Shown here: in pieces, positions 1 through 8,182 of the stretch
How positions within the stretch are numbered: the first letter of the stretch is position 1
How the letters are laid out: every line of letters begins with the position of its first letter
Origin: an uncultured bacterium
GTDB taxonomy: Bacteria; Cyanobacteriota; Vampirovibrionia; Gastranaerophilales; Gastranaerophilaceae
Assembly (NCBI GenBank): GCA_905215335.1
Contig: CAJMPQ010000016.1
Span: 1-36,639, forward strand
Length of the DNA stretch: 36,639 nucleotides
Direction: 5' to 3'
Program-made: the position numbers and the translations under genes
Notes under the pieces: model-generated
Database searches by the model: none
What the model was told of the DNA's origin: nothing
What the model saw: only the letters and a program-made list of their open reading frames with translations

Positions 1-89
1 TTTATATTGATGATAGGACAATTTGTTTTAATGGTGATTATCACAAAACTCTTGATGAAATTGAAAAATTCAAAGTTTATTGGAAATAA
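1..89 (+). CDS. C-terminal end of a truncated gene, possibly a HAD-type hydrolase
   Basis: An open frame enters from the left edge (codons in phase from base 3) and stops with TAA at 87-89, giving about 28 residues. It contains an IDDR motif followed by FNGD, an acidic helix and a final FKVYWK. From memory, this ending resembles small HAD-like hydrolases or phosphatases in which an IDDR segment lies near the C-terminus. The rest of the gene is outside the window, so the family is only a suggestion. It is convergent with the usher gene on the other strand. Confidence 0.4.
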   Translation, partial: YIDDRTICFNGDYHKTLDEIEKFKVYWK

Positions 90-143
90 TTTTTATTACA
101 AGTTGCTTTTTTAAACAATAAAAATTTTAGATGTTTTATACAT

Positions 144-2006
144 TTAAATGGATTTATAAACTAATTCTAAGTTATCAATATCAATGAATTTTTTGTATTC
201 ATAAGGAATATTTACACTTAGTTCACTTTTATTTTCATAATTTTCAAGAGAATTGGAATAAATAAAACTATCATCCAATTTTATTTTGTAATTTCCAGGA
301 GAAATTCCAGAGAAATAGAAATTACCGTATTCATCTACTGTACTATACGCAACTTCTTCGCCTTTTTCGTTATTGATTACAATAATGAAGTCTTCTATAT
401 TAAGAGTTCTACCAAAATCATCCATAATCTTTAATTTCCCTTTAATGTTTCCAATGCAACTAATAACGGGAATTTCAACTTTTGTTGTTTTTCTTTGTTC
501 TACTCTCACCATTTTTCCTTGTTCTAGCTTTTTGTCTACTAACAATGTTGCGGGAAGATTTTCTGTATCTACTTTTACATTATATGTGCCAACTTCTGTG
601 CCTCCTGCAAAGGCTCTTCCTCTCCTATTTGTATAAATAGGATTGTTTTCCCAACTAAATTTTATGGGGACATTTTTTACTTTTATATCTTTTCTATCAA
701 ATTTACCATTATTGTTTTTGTCTATAAATGCTACTACATCTACATAGCCTCTATTATCATCACTATATCCTACAGATTTGATACCTGATGGTAATAATGC
801 AAATGCATCATTTACTACGAGATTTATAGAATGACGTGAGCTCATTGGTAAAAACATATTATTTATAATATATCCACCCATTTGGTTATATTGGTAGTTT
901 AGATTTATAACTCTACCACTTTTTGTTCTATAAGCTAAATTTGCATATATATCAAAACCATTATCGGAACCTGTATATTTATAGCCTGTTCCTAAACTTA
1001 AGGTTATTCTTTTAAATTCCGGGAATGTGTAACCTATTTTGGCCATATTGTAACTGTTAGTTTGATTAGAATAGTCATAATGAATTATGTCATGGCCAAG
1101 AGTGAGGGTTCCAAGATTTTTAGGCATTTTGTAATCTGCTTTTAAGTAAACAGTTGAATATTTGGAACTGTAACTATCATAAGATGATGTATTTTTATCA
1201 TATTTTGTAGCATAATTACTTTCTGTTTTTCCTCCTTCAAGTGTAAGATTAGAACCAATTTTTCTACTTATATTTAAGTCATAATAGTAGCTATTGTTTT
1301 TTGCAATATCATTTTCTCCTGAACGACCATTGATATTAAATTTTATATCTGCAATTTTTTCTAAGTTTTTATAAAAATTAAAATTATATTCATTAAAATC
1401 AATAAGCCCACCTTCGAAACGATTTGCAGTATTTGATACATATTTTTTTATACTGCCGTTTATTCCAAAATTATTTTTTGCGTACCCGCCACCAACAAGT
1501 ACTCCTGTTCTATCGTTATAATAGCTGCCATCGCTTCCTGCAAGGTAAAAATCTGCAGAAGTTGTAAATAAACTGCCTTTCAAATAGTAATTATTTTTAT
1601 GGTAATTCGTTTCTGCTGCAATAGTATAACCAAATTGTTCTCCATAATTTTGGCTGATATCTTTGGCTGAACTTATACCCATGAGAAGTTTTGAATTTAG
1701 GTTATCATTTTTGATATGTTCTAATGTGTTTAACCAACTTACACCTTCCATATTGTTAGGATTTTTCCAAGTTCCTGATGTTAAAAGTGCATCTGTTGAA
1801 TAGATACTTTGCCATATCGAATTTTTTGGTTGAGAATATATGCGGTCAAATGATATTTTAGAATCTATTTTTAAATTTTCTTTGATACCATATTCAAATT
1901 GAGAACCTAATAAGAATTTTTTTGTATTCATTTCATAAATATAACCGTTTGTATTAAATAATTTGTTGTTATAACCTGTTACTCCACCAAAAAAGGTGTA
2001 TTTTTT
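144..2006 (-). CDS. Outer-membrane usher, C-terminal part (barrel and CooC/TcfC-like end), downstream of a -1 frameshift
   Basis: This frame is open without a stop from about 2015 down to 144. Its first ATG is at 1931, but that ATG has no Shine-Dalgarno sequence and no signal peptide, so independent translation would not give an exported protein. The residues encoded upstream of the ATG (GGVTGYNN and following) look like barrel sequence. The product is rich in alternating Tyr/Asn/Gly beta strands, as expected for an outer-membrane barrel. Near Met-numbered residues 395-490 there is a VVAFIDKNNNGKFD segment and an Ig/SdrB-like domain. This matches the C-terminal region of alternate (CS1/TcfC-type) ushers, and a second carboxypeptidase-regulatory-like fold follows. 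Joined by a -1 shift to the upstream usher frame it would make a protein of about 998 residues. The start given here is the shift point, not an initiation codon. It could instead be a decayed or phase-off usher gene. Confidence 0.7.
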   Translation of the reverse strand, partial: KKYTFFGGVTGYNNKLFNTNGYIYEMNTKKFLLGSQFEYGIKENLKIDSKISFDRIYSQPKNSIWQSIYSTDALLTSGTWKNPNNMEGVSWLNTLEHIKNDNLNSKLLMGISSAKDISQNYGEQFGYTIAAETNYHKNNYYLKGSLFTTSADFYLAGSDGSYYNDRTGVLVGGGYAKNNFGINGSIKKYVSNTANRFEGGLIDFNEYNFNFYKNLEKIADIKFNINGRSGENDIAKNNSYYYDLNISRKIGSNLTLEGGKTESNYATKYDKNTSSYDSYSSKYSTVYLKADYKMPKNLGTLTLGHDIIHYDYSNQTNSYNMAKIGYTFPEFKRITLSLGTGYKYTGSDNGFDIYANLAYRTKSGRVINLNYQYNQMGGYIINNMFLPMSSRHSINLVVNDAFALLPSGIKSVGYSDDNRGYVDVVAFIDKNNNGKFDRKDIKVKNVPIKFSWENNPIYTNRRGRAFAGGTEVGTYNVKVDTENLPATLLVDKKLEQGKMVRVEQRKTTKVEIPVISCIGNIKGKLKIMDDFGRTLNIEDFIIVINNEKGEEVAYSTVDEYGNFYFSGISPGNYKIKLDDSFIYSNSLENYENKSELSVNIPYEYKKFIDIDNLELVYKSI

Positions 2007-3139
2007 TGTTTTTCTTCAGGCATGTTTTTATATTTAGGATATTTTTTTTCGTAAATAGTTTCTGTAGTGCCATCTGATTTTATTTCTTCCAATTTTATTA
2101 TTTTTGGTTCAGAATTTAAATATAAATCATTCAGGCTGAAGTAGCCGTTGTAAGTACTCAAAGTCGTTTTTTCATTACCATCAACATAAACTTTTACTAA
2201 ACTATCATCTGCGACTTGTCCATTTAATTCTCTATATGTTTTTGGTTTGAATTCATAATTACTTAACTGAAACCCTAACATTTGATTTCCAATGGTATAA
2301 GTTTCATCTTTTATACCTCGAACTCTTCCTAATTCATATTCCAGGTTTTTAAATTTATTTTTATAATTAAACCCTAATCCTCCAAAAGAAAAGAATTCTC
2401 CTTTGTAATTGTATGTGTTCATATCAATACTAAGATCGCCATTAAAAGCTTTGCCTTTTAATATTACTTGAGTGTTATTATTAAAAAACATGTTTTTAGA
2501 GGTTCCACTAACTAAATATTGTGAGATAGTATCGCTCATGGTGTTGTTATTTAAGGAAATTGAGTCGAATTGAATTTTTTTATTTTTTTCCGGAACTAAA
2601 ATATTTTTGTAAGCTTTAATTTTGGTTGTATTATCTTCGTTTTTATCTATTTCTGCTCCTCTTAGTAATATTAAATCTCTTTTGGTATTTGCTAGTATTG
2701 ATAAATCATTTTTATCGGCTTTAATTTCAGAATTGAAAATTATGCTTAGATCTTTTGGGTTGCAGAAAAATTCATCTTTAATGTCGTCCATCAAGCCTTG
2801 TTTTTGATAGATATTTTTGTGTGATGAAATTTTTTGATTATTAAAAACTATATAATTATTACTAATTTTTCCAGTTTTGCCATCATTTGTTTCGAATTCT
2901 ATTTCTTTAGTTGCGTGATTAGTTTTAACTTTGACCTCAAAAATTTCAGATAGTTGTTTAAATGGCAGCAAAATTTTATCTTCAGATGTCAAAATAATTT
3001 CGACATCATAGTATGCTTTGTCATTTAAATTAATATAAGTAATTAAATTTTGATTTTGTTGTGCAGCAAAAACAGGCTGAACAAAAAATATCAGACCTGT
3101 AATAATGGACAACAAAACTATCCATATTGTTTTTTTCAT
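1979..3139 (-). CDS. Outer-membrane usher, N-terminal part (signal peptide, periplasmic domain, plug)
   Basis: A 386-residue frame starts with a clear signal peptide ending about FAA at residue 26. An N-terminal periplasmic domain follows, in which a short gene-encoded peptide is bound or presented as beta strands (YYDVEIILTSEDKILLPFK). Early barrel strands come next, then a plug-like segment near residues 318-345 (VKVYVDGNEKTTLSTYNGYF) that resembles the usher middle domain. Ushers are 800-900-residue outer-membrane pores that assemble chaperone-bound pilins; this frame stops about where the second half of the barrel should begin. The continuation lies in the -1 frame immediately downstream. 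There is no obvious Shine-Dalgarno sequence at the ATG. It is the last gene of the chaperone/pilin/usher row. Confidence 0.75.
   Translation of the reverse strand: MKKTIWIVLLSIITGLIFFVQPVFAAQQNQNLITYINLNDKAYYDVEIILTSEDKILLPFKQLSEIFEVKVKTNHATKEIEFETNDGKTGKISNNYIVFNNQKISSHKNIYQKQGLMDDIKDEFFCNPKDLSIIFNSEIKADKNDLSILANTKRDLILLRGAEIDKNEDNTTKIKAYKNILVPEKNKKIQFDSISLNNNTMSDTISQYLVSGTSKNMFFNNNTQVILKGKAFNGDLSIDMNTYNYKGEFFSFGGLGFNYKNKFKNLEYELGRVRGIKDETYTIGNQMLGFQLSNYEFKPKTYRELNGQVADDSLVKVYVDGNEKTTLSTYNGYFSLNDLYLNSEPKIIKLEEIKSDGTTETIYEKKYPKYKNMPEEKQKNTPFLVE
1988..2006 (-). promoter_or_regulatory. Two adjacent slippery heptamers at the usher frame junction
   Basis: Read on the minus strand, the zero-frame codons give A AAA AAT (2006-2000) and, six bases later, T TTT TTG (1994-1988). 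Both fit the X XXY YYZ pattern for -1 slippage. Either slip takes translation from the short upstream frame, which ends at the TAA at 1981-1979, into the long open barrel frame. The runs are seven A and six T on the coding strand, so replication slippage or a homopolymer sequencing error would also explain the split. Confidence 0.5.
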
Positions 3140-3151
3140 TATTTTATATTT

Positions 3152-3793
3152 TTAAGGATTTCTGTTTGCTGTAAAAGTTATAATTGCTTGGTAAGTACCA
3201 GCTCTATCATTTGAAATTGAATATGTATTTGTTAACGGAGTTGAACCAATGGTTTGAACAAAATTTCCATTTTGAGAATTCCCCATTTTTACTGAATAAC
3301 ATAAGCCTCCGCAGGTTGGATTATTAGTTAATGTTGCAGATTCAATGTTTGTAAGCATATTTGTTACAGAATATGCTATGGCATTTGCGTTTCCTGAGGT
3401 TGTGGGAGTTCCACTTTTTATGTTGTTTATAGAATTTGAATTTGGAATATTGGATGATGATATATTACCTAAAATTATATAATCTCTATTTGAATTTTTA
3501 AAATAAGCATTTACTTCTCCATTATTAGAGGTTGTAACTTTTGCTTGTACAAGATATGAATAATTACAATCTTCTCCGTTTGTTTTTATATTGAAAGAAG
3601 CAGACGGAGAGGTTGAAATCCCCGTCTGAGGAGCTATACTCCCTTTAGCTAGTGATTGGTTATAAGCAGAAATGTTTACCGCAGCAGGAACTGTCGTGAC
3701 AATAGTTTGTTGAAATGAAGTTGCACTATAGGATGGTAGTGTAAGAATGTTCAACATAAATGTAGTTGTCATTAGTTTAAGTAAATATTTCAC
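3152..3793 (-). CDS. Pilin-like exported subunit
   Basis: A 213-residue protein with an N-terminal signal peptide (cleavage probably after SYSA, about residue 24). It begins with GTG at 3793, preceded by an AAAGG-type ribosome site. The mature part is a Ser/Asn/Thr-rich beta-strand protein with Cys residues in EDCNYSY and PTCGGLCYS that could form disulfides. It ends in AGTYQAIITFTANRNP. That ending closely parallels the neighbouring pilin (AGTYQAIMTLTS) and fits the final beta strand of chaperone-usher pilins. The two proteins also share an ANAIAY segment, so they are probably paralogous subunits. The gene lies between the other pilin and the usher. Major versus minor role cannot be decided from the sequence. 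Confidence 0.65.
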   Translation of the reverse strand: MKYLLKLMTTTFMLNILTLPSYSATSFQQTIVTTVPAAVNISAYNQSLAKGSIAPQTGISTSPSASFNIKTNGEDCNYSYLVQAKVTTSNNGEVNAYFKNSNRDYIILGNISSSNIPNSNSINNIKSGTPTTSGNANAIAYSVTNMLTNIESATLTNNPTCGGLCYSVKMGNSQNGNFVQTIGSTPLTNTYSISNDRAGTYQAIITFTANRNP

Positions 3794-3806
3794 TGTTATA
3801 CCTTTC

Positions 3807-4433
3807 TTATAGAGATGTTGATGTTAATGTCATTATTGCTTGATAGGTTCCTGCATTATCTTGGAATGAATAAGTATTTGCATATGGAGTTGTTCCAGTA
3901 GTTGTTGTTGCAATTGTGGTACCACCATTTACATCGACATTGTATTGGTTTTTGGTGTTATCATAATTTGCACTTCCACCATTATCTAAGGCAACGCTTG
4001 CGATAGGATAAGCAATTGCATTTGCATTATTTGTTGCTGTTGGAGATGCAGTTTTACAATCTGCAATGGCAGCAGCTGTTGGAATTTTTCCGGATGCTGT
4101 ATTTGAAAATACAACATAAACTTGCGAACCTTGTCTAAATAAAGCATTTACATCACCTGCAGCACCTGTTGTTTTACCTTGTAAAAATAAATCTTGGGAA
4201 TCTGTGTTTAAATTAATTTTAAACTTCGATACTAAAGCTGCAGTTAAGTTTCCTGTATCTGGAGTTATTGTTGTTGTGGTTACAGCTCCGCTTGTTTGAG
4301 GTGTAATATCTAAATATGTCCCTAATGTACATTGTAGTGTTTGACTTGCAGTATTAGAGATTGCGTGTGATGAATTGATAGCTCCAATCATTGCAGGAAT
4401 AATTAATAAACCTGCTAGGTTTTTGTTAATCAT
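3807..4433 (-). CDS. Pilin-like exported subunit, paralogue of the next gene
   Basis: The start is placed at the ATG at 4433. AAAAGGAGGAAAC immediately precedes it and the protein then opens directly with a signal peptide (MINKN... to SSHA). A longer frame from 4484 would add 17 residues, bury the signal and overlap the chaperone gene. The product is about 208 residues, Thr/Ala/Asn-rich and low in complexity, with two Cys (TLQCTLG and ADCKTAS) that could pair. It ends AGTYQAIMTLTSTSL, like its neighbour. The strongest ribosome-binding site in the cluster precedes it, consistent with (but not proof of) this being the major fibre subunit. Confidence 0.7.
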   Translation of the reverse strand: MINKNLAGLLIIPAMIGAINSSHAISNTASQTLQCTLGTYLDITPQTSGAVTTTTITPDTGNLTAALVSKFKINLNTDSQDLFLQGKTTGAAGDVNALFRQGSQVYVVFSNTASGKIPTAAAIADCKTASPTATNNANAIAYPIASVALDNGGSANYDNTKNQYNVDVNGGTTIATTTTGTTPYANTYSFQDNAGTYQAIMTLTSTSL

Positions 4434-4455
4434 GTTTCCTCCTTTTCTGATTAAG

Positions 4456-5301
4456 TTAAATGTTTGAGTTTGGTAAATTATCAATGGTAAATTGACTTTC
4501 TTTTATCAAGCTTTTTAAACGTCCTTTTTCATCTGTATATTGAATAACAAGACGTAATGTATAGTTCCCGATTTCTTTGATATCTTTTAATGGAATTTCA
4601 TCAATGGTAGAGATGCTATTGTTTGATCCTATTACGTGATTTTTGATTTTATATTCTCCAATTAATTTTTTATCTTTTATAATTTGAGCTTTACCTGTAT
4701 ATCTTACTTTGCTATTTCCTGAAGATAATAGTTTTAGTGCAAGTTGTAATTCTTTATCTTGTTTTCTTAAATCAAGATTTTGAATTTGGGCACATTTTAC
4801 AAATTTCCCTTTGTCTAAATAAATAGGAATACCTACTCGAGTTTTTACAATAAGTTTTGTTGTAACATCTTTCATGCCGGATGGTAGGAACATTTCTTTT
4901 GCAGCGACATCTTCTAAGAATAGTACCATTCTTGATTCTCCATCCGGAATATTTTTTAAATTTGTTATTGTCAATCTAACTTTTTGCTTATTGCCATTTT
5001 GTAGTGTGAATTCGTTCGGGACAAATCTAACATTTTTAATTAAATTATCTGTTTCTGGGGAATTTCCTTCTATGATATCCATAGTGCCTTGTGGAGAAAT
5101 CTTGAAATAAGAAGGATAAATTTTAAAACGAATTGTTTCATTCGCATCACCCTGTACATCAAAAGATGCAGTTAAATAATTCCCTTTCGTGTTATTAGCA
5201 TTTAATTCAAGTAATGTTGGAGTAACTTTCAATGCTGCTTGTGCAATTTGTGTATTCCCTAATATTATTAAAATTGCTAGAAATATAAATATTTTTTTCA
5301 T
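4456..5301 (-). CDS. PapD-like periplasmic pilus chaperone
   Basis: The 281-residue protein has a signal peptide (to AQAA, about residue 23) followed by two predicted immunoglobulin-like domains. Domain 1 (about 25-155) carries the chaperone-type pattern of a first strand with hydrophobic alternation, a conserved Arg in KVRLTI and a long central strand (ESRMVLFLEDV). Domain 2 begins after KTRVGIPIYLDKG, the conserved inter-domain linker of alternate-type chaperones (cf. CooB-like). The family holds pilin subunits in the periplasm by donor-strand complementation and hands them to the usher. GGAGGG lies upstream of the ATG, and the stop of the preceding gene directly abuts it (TAAATG), so the two are translationally coupled. 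Confidence 0.8.
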   Translation of the reverse strand: MKKIFIFLAILIILGNTQIAQAALKVTPTLLELNANNTKGNYLTASFDVQGDANETIRFKIYPSYFKISPQGTMDIIEGNSPETDNLIKNVRFVPNEFTLQNGNKQKVRLTITNLKNIPDGESRMVLFLEDVAAKEMFLPSGMKDVTTKLIVKTRVGIPIYLDKGKFVKCAQIQNLDLRKQDKELQLALKLLSSGNSKVRYTGKAQIIKDKKLIGEYKIKNHVIGSNNSISTIDEIPLKDIKEIGNYTLRLVIQYTDEKGRLKSLIKESQFTIDNLPNSNI

Positions 5302-6189
5302 TTAATTCCCTCCACTTTGGATAATGTAGTTGATATAATTTTTAAATTGTCCTTCTTTTAGGTATTTTTCCGATGTGTTTTTGAGATAGTATTTGATATT
5401 TATATAATCTGTAGAATAGTTTCCCGTAACAGGTTCAGTTACAGTAGGATTACCTTTAGCAATGATGTATTGACGGTTAGGTAAAATCTCAATTTGAGAA
5501 GTTTCATAATCAGTTACATTTTTAGAGACGCCTGTGATTTGGAAATAATATTTACCAACTAGATTACCCAAGTTTGAAGTGTCTAATATTAGTTTCCATT
5601 TATCATTTGATTTCACTAAAATTTGAGGTGAAGTAGTATTTAAAATATTAGAATTAGTTTCAAATATATTTTCTGGAGTTAATCTAATATTTATCGGATT
5701 TGTGATACTTGAAACTTCTTGTGTTGTAGGGATTGTAAATGATAAATTATAAACGGTATTGAATGTAAGAAAAGCTGTTTGAGTTTGAAATTGTAGTCTT
5801 GTGGAATAAGTGCCCGGTGGTAGCACTCCAATATTTTTGATTATACATGTGTAATTTTTTGTATAACCGAAAATTTGTATATTGTTGCTTGAAAATAATG
5901 TTATATCAAGATTAGGTTGTATTTGAAATTCATTTTCACCATCGTTTAAATAGAGTTGTGTTATTGGAATTTTGTATTGTGAATTAGATGTATTTGTTAT
6001 GTATGTATCCAAGGCTTTTACTTTGATGAAAAATTGAAAAGATATAAGAGAATCTTCTATTACTTGTACAGAAGTTGAAACTTGATTTGAGGAAATGATT
6101 GTTCCTCCAATATTTTTAACGGAAACATTACAATATGCTGGATTTAGATTTATTATAAAAAAAAATAGAAATAGGATTATTTTTTTCAT
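5302..6189 (-). CDS. Exported protein with two pilin-like domains, possible tip subunit
   Basis: A 295-residue protein with a signal peptide (to AYC, about residue 20). The rest is beta-strand-rich. The segment VLPPGTYSTRLQFQTQ near residues 120-140 resembles the C-terminal strand of pilins, and a second domain runs from about 165 to the end. The first gene of a chaperone-usher operon is often a chaperone or pilin; a two-domain subunit of this size suggests a tip or adaptor protein, but no lectin or adhesin motif is recognised. GAGG precedes the ATG. It is divergent from the other pilus-locus operon across a 137-base spacer. Confidence 0.5.
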   Translation of the reverse strand: MKKIILFLFFFIINLNPAYCNVSVKNIGGTIISSNQVSTSVQVIEDSLISFQFFIKVKALDTYITNTSNSQYKIPITQLYLNDGENEFQIQPNLDITLFSSNNIQIFGYTKNYTCIIKNIGVLPPGTYSTRLQFQTQTAFLTFNTVYNLSFTIPTTQEVSSITNPINIRLTPENIFETNSNILNTTSPQILVKSNDKWKLILDTSNLGNLVGKYYFQITGVSKNVTDYETSQIEILPNRQYIIAKGNPTVTEPVTGNYSTDYINIKYYLKNTSEKYLKEGQFKNYINYIIQSGGN

Positions 6190-6326
6190 GCAAACCTCAT
6201 TATAAAAAATGTATGAAATTTGTATGTTTATTAAAATTACCTTTATGTAGAATTATTATGTTTAATTTAAATATATTTGCCTAGCTAATACCATTTTTAT
6301 TTTTTTGTAAGTAAGACAATAATGTT

Positions 6327-6815
6327 ATGAAATTGTTGAAAAGTATATTTTTTTTATTGGTTCTTTTTCTACAAGTTAATTTTGTAGCTTTTGGAGCAAA
6401 TCAAGCCAGTCAAGTTCTTACAACAAGTTTGCCAGAAGTTTTAGAAATAGAAAAAATTATCGTTGATGATGTTGAACATGAAAGAGATGCACCTTTACCA
6501 AATGTGAAAATCACAAATACTAATTATTTTAGTAATGAGAGTACAATTTTAACAATGACACCTTTACAGGTTAAAATACACACCAATTTGACTACACCAA
6601 TTATTATTAATGCTCAATTTACAGAATTAAAACATATTGCAAATCCTTATAAATTTGAAGGATTTAATTTATCAATATATCCAAAATCTTACACTATAAC
6701 AAATCCTTATGATCATGTTATTTCAGGTGAATTTATTCCGTATGCAGTGATAAAACCTAATACTGTTTTAGGGGATTATGTTGGAACGTTATTATTTACA
6801 TTGGGGACATTATGA
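6327..6815 (+). CDS. Small exported pilin-like protein
   Basis: The 162-residue product has a signal peptide ending about AFGA (residue 24). The mature part is beta-rich and ends VLGDYVGTLLFTLGTL. That Gly-Asp-Tyr-x-Gly ending resembles the last strand of CS1-type pilins, so it may be an additional subunit of the fibre built by the divergent operon. There is no Shine-Dalgarno sequence before the ATG. Its stop overlaps the start of the next gene by four bases (ATGA), so the two are co-translated. Confidence 0.5.
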   Translation: MKLLKSIFFLLVLFLQVNFVAFGANQASQVLTTSLPEVLEIEKIIVDDVEHERDAPLPNVKITNTNYFSNESTILTMTPLQVKIHTNLTTPIIINAQFTELKHIANPYKFEGFNLSIYPKSYTITNPYDHVISGEFIPYAVIKPNTVLGDYVGTLLFTLGTL

Positions 6816-7567
6816 AAAATTTACTGATAATACTTTTTTGCACATTTTTTTTTATAAGTCAGCCAGTATATTCTGCTAATAATCAAAGTCAAAATAAATT
6901 TGCTATTCGTGTGGATTCTGTCCCTAGCGGAAATCAAGGTAAAGATAATGACGGATTAAGTGAGGGTGCAGTTGCAGCAATAGTGTTAGGTTCAACATTT
7001 GGTGGATTGGGTCTTTTATCAGGGGTTGGCTATTATTTGTATAAAAATAATAAAGGTTTACATACAGGTTTTGCTTGTGGGCAAAAATGTCCTTACCAAA
7101 CTGTTGATTGTAAAACTTTATCAGAAATTTTGGCAAGTAAAAAACAATATACATATTTAATGAAAGCAAGTGAAAAAGCTATTTTACATACTGATTATCA
7201 TTATTTAATAATTCCTGATACAGAAATAAATACTAAAACTTTTAATACTATATTTTTTGAAGTTCCTAAAACAAATAGCTCTAATATAAATTTCAGAATT
7301 ATTCAAGCTTCAAAAGTTTATAAAATGGATGGAAATAAGCCAGAATTAGACTCTGATATTTTTCAAAATTCAAAAGAAAAAAATGTTAAAAAGATTCCTA
7401 CATATACAAAAGAGTTAAACGCGAATGCAGGTTATTTAATCAAAAGTGGAACTATTCAAGATTTAAATAACAATGTTGCAAGTATTACAACACAAAATTT
7501 ATCTAACAAAGAAAAACAAACTTATGCTATTATTGTAGAATTTTGGACAAATATAGTTCCTCAATAG
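6812..7567 (+). CDS. Exported protein with internal membrane segment, unknown function
   Basis: A 251-residue protein with a signal peptide (to VYSA, about residue 22). A Ser/Asn-rich stretch leads into a Gly/Ala-rich hydrophobic segment (about residues 52-75, AAIVLGSTFGGLGLLSG) that could be a membrane span, followed by Tyr-Lys and a Cys pair (ACGQKCPYQTVDC). The C-terminal 150 residues look like a mixed alpha/beta extracytoplasmic domain. No family was recognised. It overlaps the preceding small pilin-like gene and so probably belongs to the same surface structure, perhaps anchoring or modifying it. Confidence 0.5.
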   Translation: MKNLLIILFCTFFFISQPVYSANNQSQNKFAIRVDSVPSGNQGKDNDGLSEGAVAAIVLGSTFGGLGLLSGVGYYLYKNNKGLHTGFACGQKCPYQTVDCKTLSEILASKKQYTYLMKASEKAILHTDYHYLIIPDTEINTKTFNTIFFEVPKTNSSNINFRIIQASKVYKMDGNKPELDSDIFQNSKEKNVKKIPTYTKELNANAGYLIKSGTIQDLNNNVASITTQNLSNKEKQTYAIIVEFWTNIVPQ

Positions 7568-7586
7568 GTTATGTTTTTATATTTAA

Positions 7587-7615
7587 ACACCCAGTAATAA
7601 AATATTACTGGGTGT
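7587..7615. terminator. Bidirectional hairpin between convergent genes
   Basis: A perfect 13-bp inverted repeat (ACACCCAGTAATA, loop AAA, TATTACTGGGTGT) lies between the convergent ends of the membrane-segment protein and the small repeat protein. The flanking T or A tracts are short, so termination may be modest. Confidence 0.7.
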
Positions 7616-7626
7616 CCATTATTAAA

Positions 7627-8091
7627 TTATTTTTCTGAAGAATTTTGTTTAATATATCTTTTATTTCTTTCTTGTCTTGTTCTATTATTTGAAGTTGTAT
7701 CAAGTCCTCTGTTTGTATGTCTTTTAGTATTTGAGTTATTAGAATTTAGTTTATGTTTTCCGTGGCCATGATGAATTCTTTGTTCTGCATTTTCAGAACG
7801 TTGTTCCATCATTTTTTCTTTGCCTTCAAGGCGTCTTTCAATTGCTTTTTCTTTACCTTCTAATCTTCTTTGGATAGCTTTTTCTTTACCTTCAAGTCTT
7901 TTATTTGTTCCTATATTAGATGAATTTGCTTCACCTTTATTAATTCTTGCATTTTGGTGTTTGTTTCCTTTTAGAGCTGTGCTTTCTTGTTTTACTCCAA
8001 TTTTACCATTTTCACCTTTTGCTTGTGCAATTTGCATATTGGCAACAAATACTAATGATAATATCATTAAACTAATAATACTTTTTTTCAT
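7627..8091 (-). CDS. Small exported basic protein with three 11-residue repeats
   Basis: The 154-residue product starts with a signal peptide cut after AQA (about residue 24). Residues 65-97 are three tandem copies of an 11-residue unit, RLEGKEKAIQR and close variants, encoded by 33-base units. This predicts a charged helix of hendecad type. The tail is rich in His, Asn, Arg and Lys (HHGHGKHK), which might bind metal or polyanions. No enzyme motif or known family was recognised. It lies between the surface-fibre genes and the ArsR repressor, in its own transcription unit. Confidence 0.6.
   Translation of the reverse strand: MKKSIISLMILSLVFVANMQIAQAKGENGKIGVKQESTALKGNKHQNARINKGEANSSNIGTNKRLEGKEKAIQRRLEGKEKAIERRLEGKEKMMEQRSENAEQRIHHGHGKHKLNSNNSNTKRHTNRGLDTTSNNRTRQERNKRYIKQNSSEK
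7801..7899 (-). repeat. Three 33-base tandem repeats inside a coding region
   Basis: Three in-frame copies of a 33-base unit encode RLEGKEK-type 11-mers in the small exported protein. They are diverged at the DNA level, so they are not a recent expansion. Confidence 0.7.
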
Positions 8092-8182
8092 TTTTCACCA
8101 ACCTTTCCAGCTTGTAGTCTAACAATATTATTACTCATTAGCAATACTTTATTTATAGTATTTTATTACTTGTATTGTTAAT

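Noticed and set aside
88..126. 10-bp inverted repeat (AATTTTTATT / AATAAAAATT) after the truncated first gene
   Set aside because: The stem is made only of A and T and too likely by chance in such DNA. It might be a weak terminator, but the evidence is thin.
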